64,000 nucleotides of DNA. It comes from Paralithodes platypus. Taxonomy: Eukaryota > Arthropoda > Malacostraca > Decapoda > Lithodidae. The stretch spans positions 7,714,207 through 7,778,206 of the forward strand of contig CM064573.1 of NCBI GenBank assembly GCA_032716605.1, read 5' to 3'. A program made the position numbers and the translations under genes. Numbering within the stretch: the stretch's first letter is position 1; each line of letters starts with the position of its first letter. The notes beneath the pieces were generated by a model. It worked only from the letters and a program-made list of their open reading frames with translations, was not told the origin of the DNA and did not search any database. Below are positions 31,906-43,429 of this stretch, piece after piece.

Positions 31906-34579
31906 CCTCTCCTTTGTACTTAATTATTTATCTGTGATGTCCTAGGGTGGACTATCCCTTGTTTTGATGTCTAGACACCTGACATAAACCCTCAGTGTCG
32001 ATCACTGTTTGTGCTAAGGTTATCTTGACAGAGAGGTTAATCGCACAGTTTGTATAAACGAAGACATGGGCGTAAACAAAACACTGATAGTCCCCATGGA
32101 AAAAACCCCGAGCTCTCGATCCCCTTTGTGGTGTGTACGGACCACCAACATTTAGTTCTGACATGTTTGAAACTCGTTATGACCCTATTTGACAAAATCG
32201 CAATGTTGAAAGAAGGGAAAAATAGGGGGAAAATATAGCTCAAAATTACCTGGTTAAGTGTTCAGGATCCCCAAACATTGTATAAACAAGTCGGACGTGC
32301 CTTGGGGCATACAATGAGATGTAGAATATAAAAATTAAAGATACCTAGGATTTGTCACATGTTACTACGGTCAAACTGAGAGTGCAGAGGGTTGAAGTCT
32401 TGGATTGTTCCAGGCCTGTGTGTGTGTGGTCTGATGTGTTAGTACTGTTCAACAAAGTCATTGGAGAAACAATGTGCTGTTAAAAAACGTTTAAATCTAA
32501 AACTTATCCCAAACGTCCCACTGTGTCATACGATTGGGTCAGACATGTGAATGTGCGTCAATTTGGGACAAGACCATGACAAAACCATTAGATCTGTGCA
32601 AGCAACCGACGTGTTCAATACCGGGGTAGCATGTTTGTGTTATAAGATCGTATTGTATACGTCAGTTGTTTCTTAAGTGTTAATTTCTAGTAATAACCAA
32701 ACTGACGTTGGTGATGGGTGAGATATGGTGAGAAGAATTTAGGAAGTAATGGATGTATGTTCAATACATTACAGCTTATGGTAACAAGTATTGGACACTG
32801 TTTTATATAAAGTTTACATTGTTTTTATTTAAATTGATTATCAACTTTTAAACTTATATACATTTTTTAGTAATAATTTGCATGTTTCTCTTCTCGTTTG
32901 TTATAAATAGGTGAAGTATATTAATATGTAATGTCATACAACATGTTACAGACGGTTCCTACCCTTATTGCATATTTATAACTATATCTATGTGATATTA
33001 TTGCTGTATGATGTGACACGCTTTATTTATTTGTGATGTGCCTCTTTTTTTGAATAAAATAAAAATTGTCTCGACACATCCTTTGTATTTGTTTTTTTTG
33101 GTAGACCATCTATAGTACGGTTAATGCTCTATTAGTAATGTATTTATGCCAAGGCTGGCTGAAAGATATATGAACAGCTAAGACCTGTGAACCTGGAATT
33201 AGAAGCCCTTCCACTATGCCAATCAGAATGTTTAAGTATTTGTTCCTCTGATTTCGCGTTCTTTGGTGTAATTAAGAGATCAACATAGCAAGATATTACT
33301 CTTTGTTTAATCTGGATAATGTTGCACTCACCAAGGAGAGAAACGGGGCCAAACATGAAAAGAATAAACTGTTAAAACATACAACTGTCTAGTGGACATG
33401 CCTTAAGAATGACAGCTCTAGTTGACAAATGGAAATTTTTAAGACCGCATTCGTAAAGTTTTGAAGGATCTATTTTTGTGGAACAACATGTTGTTGCATA
33501 ATGGATCATGTCGAAGGTAACAAAAGAACGGAGAAAACCAATACAAGAATTAAACATCCCGAGATGTCGCATTACAGAATTTGTTGCCACCTCGACCCAT
33601 CTTTCAACGAAATTGGTCTCCCCCACTCTTGCTACTAGGAAAGTGTTGAAATTTGTACTTATAAAAAACCACAAAACATTGTGTACCAAACCCATTCATA
33701 TATTATCTGATTGACTTGTCTAGTATAATGGTTTCTTTCTAGCTATACATACTCCAAACTATAATTGGTTTGGTTGAAAGTTTAGAGTTGGGGGTTTAAA
33801 GTTCGTTAGAGAAGGATTTATCGGCTAGTTTTTGCTCTACACCTATGTTATAGGATGTTGGGTGTTTTATTTTAAAATAAGACTTAAACATGTCACAAAC
33901 TATTAATTTATCAAAAAAAGACTGCTATGTTTGTGGGGCATTCACTTATGCAAAAATCTAACTATCCTTCGTTTCCTCTGTCTTTTCTTCCCATTTTAGC
34001 CCACCGCTGGAAACTACATGGAAGAATAATACTCATTGTCGGCATTCGACTTTTATAGGAACCAACCATTGTATACTGGATAATAATGCAAGAGGCAGGA
34101 GGACAAATTGTATTTCAGAAATGGAGGACACAATGTAAGGAAATGCTGACATGAACAAGGCCAGTGTATTTGTTGTTTGACATTTTATATAACAATTGTA
34201 TACTTTATCTTCGTAGACTTTTCTATGTAGACTTTTCTAAGTGAGTAATATCATATCTTGGTTGATGAAAGCCAACACATTAAATATGTTTTGTGTTAAA
34301 ACTAAAAACTAAAAACTATTGGTGTTGCTTTGTCTTTCTTCTTTATATTTGAGAACACCTATTCCTTTTTTCATTGCTTCCCTTATTATCCAGCCATGTG
34401 ACACAATGTAAATTATTTCTTAAGCTTTTCATAATCCAACGTTAGTTATACATAGAAACACTAAATATATGCAATCTAGCGTTAATTCGTTGTATGTTGG
34501 CGTTCCAAGTAATACAGATGCATAGCTTTCAAACCTCTACAATATACCCCATCCTAACAAACACAGCAGAAAACACAGA
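31906..34579. other. No recognised feature
   Basis: About 2.7 kb of sequence without tandem arrays or LINE motifs, the longest such stretch here. Short open frames around 33140-33715 on both strands have no recognisable motif. A good place to look for host sequence. Confidence 0.5.
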
Positions 34580-34648
34580 GATCCGATGTAGTAAAGTTGT
34601 GTTGGTATTGAGTTGATCCGATGTAGTAAAGTTGTGTTGGTATTGTGG
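34580..34648. repeat. 34-bp tandem duplication
   Basis: Two copies of GATCCGATGTAGTAAAGTTG followed by TGTTGGTATTG. Confidence 0.9.
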
Positions 34649-34790
34649 TTCTCCTCCACACTGATGCCTTTCCTACATTATGGTAAAGGTTTCCACAAAC
34701 TCTGTGGTGTTGTGGAACCTTTTACGGATATCCAACCCACAATATTATATCTGACCTGGTACTTTGGTTATCACTCCACAGCGTGCGCTT

Positions 34791-34792
<2 letters not shown>

Positions 34793-34834
<42 letters not shown>

Positions 34835-34847
34835 GTGAGTGAGTGAG
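34793..34847. repeat. (GA)n(GTGA)n microsatellite
   Basis: About 18 GA units then five GTGA units, directly touching the 3' end of the minus-strand CR1-A copy 4. Confidence 0.95.
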
Positions 34848-35599
34848 TGCAAAGGAAATCAAGCAACAACAGATCTAGTGACCCTTCTAGGTTGCTTGTC
34901 CTCCAAAACACTGAGGATCAAGTGTCCAAAGAGTGGGTAAGGGAACATTGGAAAGGGAATTACTGCCCTGGAACTAATGGCCGTGGCAGGATTAGGAAGT
35001 TAGTAGGGGACAGATGGGTTAGTAACTGAGGGGGGGATAAAATAAAGTTATTCATTTACAAACGCAGTCAGTCGCGGGTTTGATGCGAGATATTTGTCTA
35101 GGCGGAGTTTAAATGAATCAATGGTGATGCAGTCTATAACGTTTCGGGGAAGCCCATTCCACAAGTTGACAACTCGATTGAAGAAGAAATTCTTAGATTC
35201 GTGTGAGTTAAAAGATTTACCAATAATTTTGCAACCGTTTCCCCCGCGTGTAATTAGATTGGTCGATAGTGAAGTACTTACTACAGTTCATATTGTCGAT
35301 GCCTTTGATGTTTTTGTACACTTTGATATAAGTCACCTCTTAATCTGCGCTGGGTTAAAGGAAATAGATTTAATTCTCTAAGACGCTCTTCGTATGGTTT
35401 GTTCTTTAGGCTAGGTATCATTTTGGTAACTCTACGTTGAACTCGTTCTAGCTTGTTTATATCTTTTTGGTAATAAGGGCACCAGGATTGAACGCAGTAT
35501 TCCAGAAAAGGGCGGACTAATGAATTGTAAAGGGTTAGGATAACTTCTTTGGATTTATGCTCAAATGACCTGCCTATAAAGCCAATTATTTTGTTTGAT
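34848..35599 (-). mobile_element. CR1-A LINE, copy 4 (3' portion)
   Basis: Minus-strand copy of the same 3'UTR and ORF2 C-terminal region. Coding-strand order: KPFLP-type thumb region, FNRVVNLWNGLP, the ORF2 stop near 35047, then the 3'UTR ending in TTGATTTCCTTTG. 5'-truncated at 35599 (ANKIIGFIG). Several frameshifts. Both sides carry (GTGA)n: 34831-34847 and 35604-35628. Confidence 0.87.
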
Positions 35600-35601
35600 T
35601 A

Positions 35602-36468
35602 GTGAGTGAGTGAGTGAGTGAGTGTATTTTACAGGATTGAGATTACTCTCGTAGTGTCCCGTTAGCCTTTAACTTATCATAATTTACTTTAAAAGCTTGA
35701 ATACTTTGTGCACACACTAGGTCGTTTGGTAACTTATTCCACTTCTCAACCATTCTATCTGGAAAACCAAACTTCCTAACATCCTTCCTAGCTCTCCTCC
35801 TCAACAGATTATAGTCATGTCCTCTCGTCCTCCCCACCGCTGGCCAAACAAAATGTGTTTGATCAAGATATTCCTTTCCGTGAACACACCTAAATAGAGC
35901 TATCATGTCTCCCCTCTCCCTTCTCTGTTCAAGTGAGGGAATCCCCAGGTGACACAGCCGGTCTTCATATTGTAAGTTTTTTAACCCTGGCACCCATCTT
36001 GTGATCACACGCTGAATTTTCTCGAGCTTACTTATGTGTTTTTTCATGTGTGGATTCCATACAACCGCTGCATACTCCAGGCTAAGCCTTAAAAACTGTG
36101 TTATTAATATCTTCACCATGTCTTCATTTAGGAATTTAAACGCTACCCTAATATTAGCCCACCACGAATATGCCTTATTTTCCAAGTTATTGATGTGGTC
36201 ACCGGGATCTAACCTCCTGTTCACTACAACTCCTAAGTCTTTTTCCTTCTCTGACTTTTCCAACCTTACATCGCCCATACTGTACTCCCCATGGGGTCTT
36301 CCCTGGCCGTCTCCCATCTCCATCACGTGGCATTTATCAATGTTGAACTCCATTTTCCACATTCGGCTCCATTGATACAGCTTATTGATGTCCTCCTGGA
36401 GCATTTTACAGCAATTGTTATCAACCACTTTCCTTACTAATTTTGCGTCATCGGCGAACATGTTAACA
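35602..36468 (-). mobile_element. CR1-C LINE, 5'-truncated
   Basis: A third CR1-like family. The 3' end (left) is CAATCCTGTAAAATAC followed by (ACTC)n at 35604-35628. The 5' truncation lies at NMFADD, right at the catalytic motif. No second copy in the window. Confidence 0.8.
35643..36461 (-). CDS. Reverse transcriptase C-terminal half of CR1-C
   Basis: A clean 272-codon frame starting at the catalytic box (MFADDAKLVRKV). It continues WSRMWKMEFNIDKCHVMEMG, KEKDLGVVVNRRLDPGDHI, LEYAAVVWNPHMKKHI, LEKIQRVITRWVPGL, YEDRLCHLGIPSLEQRR, RGDMIALFR and WNKLPNDLV. This is the CR1/L2-type RT thumb and C-terminal domain. The ATG is the internal Met before FADD, not a natural start. Open but truncated. 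Confidence 0.83.
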   Translation of the reverse strand: MFADDAKLVRKVVDNNCCKMLQEDINKLYQWSRMWKMEFNIDKCHVMEMGDGQGRPHGEYSMGDVRLEKSEKEKDLGVVVNRRLDPGDHINNLENKAYSWWANIRVAFKFLNEDMVKILITQFLRLSLEYAAVVWNPHMKKHISKLEKIQRVITRWVPGLKNLQYEDRLCHLGIPSLEQRRERGDMIALFRCVHGKEYLDQTHFVWPAVGRTRGHDYNLLRRRARKDVRKFGFPDRMVEKWNKLPNDLVCAQSIQAFKVNYDKLKANGTLRE

Positions 36469-36837
36469 TAACATCAATACATATCTAGCACCAGGCAACA
36501 AAGGCCATATGGCCTGAATTTGTCTTGGCACCCTATACTGTAATATAATCTCATTGGTGTAATGCAATAAGGTTGTGTATTAGATGTTTTATAGAGCACA
36601 CCAGTAGGATGGTGGTTTAATGTTTGCTGAAACTGAATAGATGTGATAAACATTTGATAGGATAAAAGCAACATTCTCCAAAACTCGATTGTGTTGTCAC
36701 TTTATTACATTCACCAAAGGAATAGATAGCCAATTACCTGTAAACTGGCGTATTTCTTATCACGCTATGATATCATACTATCATATTCTTATCATTCTGT
36801 ACATTGGGTATCAACACAACTGATGCCACCAACTGTC

Positions 36838-36950
36838 GTAAGCATGGAGAGTTTTGTGTGGCCGTTCGGTTATGGCCTTAGCCTTGCTCGGGGCCTTGGG
36901 GCTGCACGGCCAGACAGCCTGGGGAACAGCAACAACAACACCAACAACTG
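36838..36950 (+). repeat. Short interspersed repeat with (CAA)n tail, copy 2
   Basis: Partner of 2006-2115; ends GGGGAACAGCAACAACAACACC. Confidence 0.6.
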
Positions 36951-37389
36951 TCGTGAACAAATACCAATGAAATCTCCACACAATGAATAGAGTTCTGTAG
37001 CAGTTGCTGAAGGCCGTGGGAGGACTAACACATTCCAGGCCTCAATATGAATACAACACACGACCATGGCTGGAAGTTAAAATTGAATAGGTTCAGCACG
37101 AGTATTTGTGGAAACATGTTCATATTATATGATTATGTTCTACCTGGTGTAACTTCCCTCAGTTCTGTAATGAGTACCGAGTATAAGAACATAAGAAAAT
37201 GGGAGTCTGCAGAAAGCCGATTGGCCTAAGCAAGGCAGATCCCTGTCCCACACAACCCCAATTACAAAGCCCAATTATAGGCTCAACACTCTAATACCCT
37301 GAGGATCATCTTACCAAACCGGTTAGAGATTAACGCAGGATTACGGGGGTCTGCAGAGCGCTGATTGGCCCAACCCTGCTGATCCCCCT

Positions 37390-38418
37390 TCACACCCAAC
37401 CCTTCTCGTCCATATGTTTATCCAATGTTTTCTTAAAGCTCCCTATCGTTCTTGATCCCACTATATCACTTGGTAGCCTATTCCACCCATCTACAACTCT
37501 GTTACCAAACCAATATTTGCCTATATCTTTTCTGAAACGAAATTTATCTAATTTGAAACCATTGGTACGAGTTCTTTCGCTATCACTGAGCTTTAGTACA
37601 TTTGTCATGTCCCCTTTGTTAATCCCACTAACCCACTTGAACACCTCTATCATATCCCCTCTAACTCTGGCGTCTCTCTAACGAATGTAAACCTAATTTC
37701 TTCAACCTTTCTTCATACGGAAAATTTCTAATATTATGGATCATTTTTGTCATTCTACGCTGAATTCTCTCCAATGAATCTATGTCCATTCTGTAATAAG
37801 GACACCAAAATTGGACAGCATAATCCATATGGGGTCTCACTAATGACAAGTAAAGTTTTAAGATAACATCAGCAGTTCTGTTACTCACACTCCTAGAGAT
37901 GAACCCGAGAATCCTGTTTGCCTTATTACGAACGCTTATACACTGTTTTCTAGGCTTCAAATCATTGCTAACAAACACACCTAGATCTTTCTCGCAGTCT
38001 GAATTTTCTAATTCTAAATTGCTAGTTTATATTTAACATTTGTTTGCATCTTCCCTATCTTTAATACCTTGCATTTGTCAATGTTAAACTTCATCTGCCA
38101 ATTTACTGACCATTCATGTAAGGTATCTAGATCCCTTTGGAGGCACTCTATATCGCTATCTGAATCAATTGATCTCCCCATTTTAGTATCGTCTGCGAAT
38201 TTACTTATCCTACTAGTTATACCTAAATCTAGGTCATTTATGTATATAAGAAACAACAGGGGACCTAATACCGATCCCTGGGGGACACCACTTTTGACTG
38301 CTCCCCACTCTGACTTGGTACCATTTATGCTGACTCTCTGTTTCCTACCAATTAGCCATGACCTAATCCATCCCAACAACGACCCTCCTATTCCATGTGC
38401 CTCAACCTTTCTCATCAA
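37390..38418 (-). pseudogene. CR1-B copy 2 ORF2, RT C-terminal half (three pieces)
   Basis: 38418-38014 holds [40 protein letters not shown] and SKFADDTKMG. 37978-37661 holds RNKANRILGFISRSVSNRTA, DYAVQFWCPYY and RRMTKMIHNIRN. 37653-37390 holds the C-terminus with LKLSDSERTRTNGFK. The breaks are a 1-nt loss near 38022 and an extra G near 37670 (CTCTGGCG against CTCTGCG). Confidence 0.87.
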
Positions 38419-38422
38419 TCTC

Positions 38423-40173
38423 TCATGAGGGACTGTCGAAAGCTTTACTGAAATCTAAATATATAATATCATATGACTTGTCACTATCTACTGCTTCATA
38501 TACCTCTGAGAAAAAGCTAAGCAAATTAGTAAGGCAAGAACGTCCCTGAGTGAATCCATGCTGAAAAGAATTTATTAAGTTAAATTTTACTAAGTGGCTT
38601 CTAATTTTCCTAGCAATAATGGACTCTAGCAACTTTCCTATGATTGATGTGAGACTAATGGGACGGTAATTGGATGCTATCGATTTATCACCTTTTTTGA
38701 AGATCGGAACTACATTTGCAAGCTTCCAAGCTTCTGGAACTAAACCTGTTTCTAATGACTTGTTAAATATAAATGCTAATGGACTACTTAACTCATCTCT
38801 GCATTCTTTTAATACTCTAGCATATACCTCGTCAGGACCAGGCGATTTTTGAGGTTTCAGTCTGTCAATTTCCTTAAGCACATCATTTCTACTTATACTA
38901 ACTGTACTTAACATATTTTCTATACTATCACTATATACCATATTGACTTCTGGAATCTGTGCCAAATTTTCATTAGTGAAAACGGAAAGAAACTGACTAT
39001 TTAATGTACTGCACATTTCTAAATCATTTTCTGTTATTTCTCCTATTGAAGTTTTTAGGGGGCCTATTACATCTCTAACTTTAGATTTATATAGTTGGTA
39101 AAAAGCTTTAGGGTTATTTTTTGAGTCGCTGGCTATCCTTATTTCATAATTTATTTTTGCTTTCCTGATTTCCTTTTTGACCTGTCTTGATAGAGTCTGA
39201 TAGTATATATGTAAATGATTTTCACCTTTCTTTATTTTTCGATATATTCCTTTCTTTTTTCCTATAAGATCTATTAGCTTATTAGTCATCCATTTTGGTT
39301 GGTTCTGCGTCGATCTAAATCTTCTTTTAGGGATATATTTATTTTGAGCATTGTGGAGTGAAGCAATAAACTGGTTATATGTAGGTGGCAAGTTTAACTC
39401 TGGCATATCCTGACTTAATTGCTTAACAATAGGGTCCACCCTTAAGTCTCTTCTTAGCCCACCATAATCGGCTTTTCTGAAATCTGGGATAAGTGTCGTA
39501 TTCTCTTTAGCATTCCCTGTCCATTGTATATTAAAATAAATAGATTTATGATCGCTATTTCCTAGGTGGTCACCAATCTCTACATTATTTATTATATGTT
39601 CATTGTTACTGAAAACTAAATCAAGAATATTAATACCTCTAGTCGGCGTATCTATGAATTGAAATAAAAAACTATCTTGTACTACCTCAATAAACTCTAC
39701 TGAATCGGAGTCGCCTATTTGGTGCTGCCAATCAATGTTCGGAAAATTAAAATCCCCCATAATGCACACATTGCTAAACCTTGATGCTATTTTAATTTCC
39801 TCCCATAACGATTTTCCGCCATTTCTACTCATATTAGGCGGTCTATATATAACTCCAATAACTATGGTCTCACTACCTTCGTTAACCTCTACCCAAACAC
39901 TTTCATTATCATTATTTAGTCTAATACCTGATTTAATACAGCTTTTAATGTACTCCTGACAAACACTGCTATACCCCCGCCCCTCCTACTTGTTCGGTCA
40001 TATTTAAACAAACAGTATCCTGGAATATCAAATTCTGCTAAAAAATGCCTAGATTCTGTATTAATCCACGTTTCAGTTAGCGCTATTATGTCTATATTTT
40101 CTGTGCTAACGAGTGCTCTAAGTTCGTTCATTTTGTTACATAAACTCCTACAATTTGTATAATATACCCTCAA
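38423..40173 (-). pseudogene. CR1-B copy 2 ORF2, endonuclease and RT N-terminal half
   Basis: The endonuclease begins near 40173 (YYTNCRSLCNKMNE, IIALTETWIN) and is frameshifted near 39955 by loss of a T in a T-run. The second frame, over 469 codons, gives MSRNGG, VCIMGDFNFPNIDWQH, TPTRGINILDLVF, LGNSDHKSIYF (catalytic Asp-His intact, unlike copy 1), the linker, then RT motifs YRPISLTSIIGKLLE and YLDFSKAFD. It ends at a 2-nt deletion near 38425 (GAGGGACTGTCG against GGGGGACTCTGTCG). Confidence 0.88.
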
Positions 40174-40440
40174 CCTATTACTTTTATTTGCAACTAATTT
40201 TCTATTGTGTTTAGCTAACTTATTATTTCCTGTTGAACTACTAGCTCTAGACGGAAATTCTACTCTATCAGTATTCTCATCTTTACTATCAGTTTACATG
40301 TGTAGTGTTATCGATACTACTATTACACATCACTATATCCGCACTATCTTGACTGATTATTTCTATTTTACTCACTGGTTTGTCACATGAAGTACCTGCT
40401 CCATATGGAGACAGTATTTTACTTACACACCCAGGTTTTT

Positions 40441-41334
40441 TTAACGAAACCCCGCAACAATCTTGTCGAGTGAGCTGGCCAAGGTCGAAACTCCTAGTCG
40501 AGAGAGATGTACTCCATCCTGGGCATACAGTTCATCCTTACCATAAAAGAGGGACCAGTTATCCGGGAATGGAATAGTATTTGCCTTACAATACTTCTCC
40601 AGCCGGCTATTTACACCAATAGCCTGGAGGACCATTCCTTCCTTACCCCTCTTCTAGGCAGGATACTGTTTACCACAGGAACTCCACCTTTTTCCTTGAT
40701 CCTCTCCAACATTTCCTGATACTTGGAGAGCAACTCCTCAGTCCTGCATCTCCATATGTCATTGCTCCCTGCGTTGAGGAAGATGATGGGGTCCTCCCCA
40801 CTCACTTCCATGACAGCATCTATCTTCTCAGCCACCCTCCCGACTCCGGCACCAGGCACGCAGACAACTTTACCAACCTGAGTGTTTGTTGCCCTGCCAA
40901 GGTATCTAACCAATGAATCACCGACAATGAAAACAGACTTAGCTTTTTTCCTTTTGTCGGCGTGTAGCAGTAGTTGTTGCAGCAACAGCAGCAGACTTCC
41001 CCCCCCCCTCCCCTCTCACTGCCTCGATGATCGCCACTTCATCGCCATCACTCTCATCAGCCAAGGTGCTGAAGTTGTTGTGGGGCTTGACTGGCTGCCT
41101 TTTCAGCTTGCAGGCCGTTGCACTAGTTGACACCACTTTCCAAGGGGCTTCACGATCCCTGGGAACACTTCCGGTAGCCTCACACTTCTTCTCCGCCATA
41201 GCTAGTCTCAAGGCCAAATTTTCATCTTTGAGACACTGAATCTCCTGCTCCACACTCTCCAGTCTTTCTTGCAAAGCAAGACAAAGCTGGAGAGTATGGG
41301 AGGAGACAGCAGACTCATCAACAACAGCCATCAC
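40441..41334 (-). pseudogene. CR1-B copy 2 ORF1, coiled coil plus SGNH esterase
   Basis: N-terminal piece (41334-40939): heptad-like LCLALQERLESVEQEIQCLK plus DENLALRLAM, a short coiled coil probably for oligomerisation, then a basic linker. Second piece (40985-40611): SVFIVGDSLVRYLG (block I Ser), PGAGVGRV, LNAGSNDIW (block III Asn). Third piece (40635-40441): LEKYCKANTIPFPDNW, DGVHLSRLGVSTLASSLD (block V Asp-X-X-His). The frame breaks near 40970 and near 40620. All four SGNH blocks remain recognisable. Confidence 0.83.
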
Positions 41335-41499
41335 TAAGAAAGTTCACTAGGACCTCACTAAGGGTAAACAGGTTCACTAGCGGTCACTGGGGACGTCCGC
41401 ACAGGTCAGGGGTCAGAGGGCAACTACTAGGGGTCAGTATCTCCCTAGAATGGACCGCAAGGTCTTTGAGATAGAAACTATTCCTCGTAACTCTCTCTC

Positions 41500-42048
41500 T
41501 CCAATCTTATATGTAGCCTATTGGAAATCTGCTTTTCGTGGCAGGCACTTTGATTGAGCCGCATCGAATATTCCCAGACAGTCTTTATTATAGTGTCATG
41601 AAATTCCTTTACAGGCGATAACGGGTACGTTTATGGTTTGGGAACATATTTATGATTCTTTAACATAGTGTGATTGATACTGTATAGGGATCTTTGAGTT
41701 TACACACACACACAGAGAAAACTGCACCAGGAGGGATGAAACATTTGATGAAAGTAGAACAGTTGGCTTTAAGGAAACAAACCTACAACATTAGAAAGTC
41801 AAGGAAACTCAACTATGTCGATAGTTTAGAGGAAAACAAATATATATTATATATACTGTTCATGTTGATAGAGACGATGATGATAAAGTTTAAAACAATG
41901 AAGATGAGGATAATGATAATATTGTTGATGTAGAATATCAAGAAGCCTTGGTGATGGAGACGGTGGTGGTGAAGATTCGGGAAGGAATATAGATCAGCGG
42001 ACGTCACTTCATGTTTCCTTTTCTGACATTAATTAACACTGTAGGTAG
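41500..42048. other. No recognised feature
   Basis: Sequence between the CR1-B 5' side and a GGT-rich stretch; only a short (CA)n at about 41703-41716. Confidence 0.5.
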
Positions 42049-42073
42049 ATGACAGGTTGTAGGGGAGAGAATA

Positions 42074-42145
42074 GTGGTGGTGGTGGTGGTTGTGCTATAT
42101 GGTTGTTGGTCGTGGTGGGGTTGGTGGTGGCGGTGGTGGTGATAA
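42074..42145. repeat. (GGT)n-rich imperfect microsatellite
   Basis: GTGGTGGTGGTGGTGGT-type units interrupted by TTGTGCTATATGG. Confidence 0.85.
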
Positions 42146-42261
42146 TAGTAACCTTCCAAACCAGTTTCCTACTTTCCTGCTCTCATTCCACTTCGCACTT
42201 AGACTCCTTCCAAACTCTTCTTCAACTCTTTAGTTACTCACTCTCACTACTCTCCTCACCT

Positions 42262-42506
42262 CTCTTCTTTATTTCTACATGCAGCTCCTCTTCACCCTTT
42301 CTGTTTCTTCATTACCTCTGCGCCCCAGCCATTCCTTATACGCTTTTGTCTTAGCTTCCACTGCTCGTCTAACGTCCTCACTCCACCACGCTGTTCCTCT
42401 CCACTCTCCTATCCCTCTCCTTAACCCCACACACCGACTTATATGCTGCACATACTTCATCCTTAAATACCCTGCACTCTTCTTCCACTTCCCTCAGCTG
42501 TTCCAA

Positions 42507-42508
<2 letters not shown>
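42262..42508 (-). pseudogene. LINE-D fragment (endonuclease-RT linker)
   Basis: Minus-strand codons read LEQLREVEEECRVFKDEVCA AYKSVCG in one frame, then TAWWSEDVRRAVEAKTKAYK EWL in another, with a frameshift near 42430. The WW..EV..A...K..A.. pattern is the linker after the endonuclease in RTE-like LINEs. The 5' side abuts a (CT)n run. Confidence 0.65.

Positions 42509-42573
<65 letters not shown>
42508..42573. repeat. (CT)n microsatellite
   Basis: About 33 CT units. Confidence 0.97.
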
Positions 42574-42577
<4 letters not shown>

Positions 42578-43024
42578 GACACATCATGTTCCGGTAGTTA
42601 TTTAGATCTACACTATAATATTATGTAAACTTTGGATTGTATATTTAGCATTCACTTCTTTATCTACCATCTCAGTTGTATTCCCACATAGACTACCTTT
42701 ATTTTCAACCAAGGAACCTTGGCTGATATTAGTGAGATATAGTATATAGACATTAAGCAAATAAGGAGCTTAACAAAATGTGTAAATGTTAGACAATCAA
42801 CCTTTAATGTAAACAAAAGGACTTATCGAGTATAAAATATAAGTTGAATGCATACTGTACAATGTACATTCATAACAAACATTAGGAACACTTATACTGA
42901 GGATACAAAGCAAAACTAAGAGTAAAAAGTGTTTTCATATCCGGAAGGAAAACGGCGGAACAAAATGTGTGAAGGTCAACATCATTCCCTTCCATCAACG
43001 AATATCTTTCCCCACAACTTTCCT

Positions 43025-43029
<5 letters not shown>

Positions 43030-43071
<42 letters not shown>
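43030..43071. repeat. (CT)n microsatellite
   Basis: About 20 CT units. Confidence 0.96.
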
Positions 43072-43073
<2 letters not shown>

Positions 43074-43266
43074 TAATCATGTAAGCATAGGAAATCGATA
43101 TAACCCAGGATAATTTTACAGTTACAAGACCATTACATAAATTTACGACCTGCTATTTCTGTATAACTCCATCATTCCCACTGTTAACGTATCGAGCTTA
43201 TAGTCCAAAACAGGGATAATAAATAGAGATGGTGATTGATTGTAGTAAATGCGTTCGTGACACAGA

Positions 43267-43300
43267 CAGGCAGGCAGGCAGACAGACAGACAGACAGACA
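43267..43300. repeat. (GGCA)n(GACA)n microsatellite
   Basis: GGCAGGCAGGCAGACAGACA-type tetranucleotides, about eight units. Confidence 0.92.
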
Positions 43301-43429
43301 CTATTGTTTCCCATGCTAAAGCTCACTAGTTTCAGGGTTCATATCTGGCAGGTGGACTGAGCGGAGGTATTATTTGAGTGAATGTAGCCGTTGTATTAAA
43401 CTTTGGTATGGAATTTGTAGACTAAAACT

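Larger units (their letters stand above)
37182..41340 (-). mobile_element. CR1-B LINE, copy 2 (near full length)
   Basis: Collinear with copy 1 but without the nested insertions: ORF1 with coiled coil and esterase, ORF2 with endonuclease and RT, and a 3' end with TTCTTATG repeats at 37182-37197. At least six frameshifts break the frames. The 5'UTR may extend to about 41480. Comparison with copy 1 gives the ancestral target sequence for both nested insertions there. Confidence 0.9.

Noticed and set aside
33144..33714. Overlapping open frames of 70-107 codons on both strands
   Set aside because: No recognisable motif and mutually antisense; insufficient evidence for a gene.
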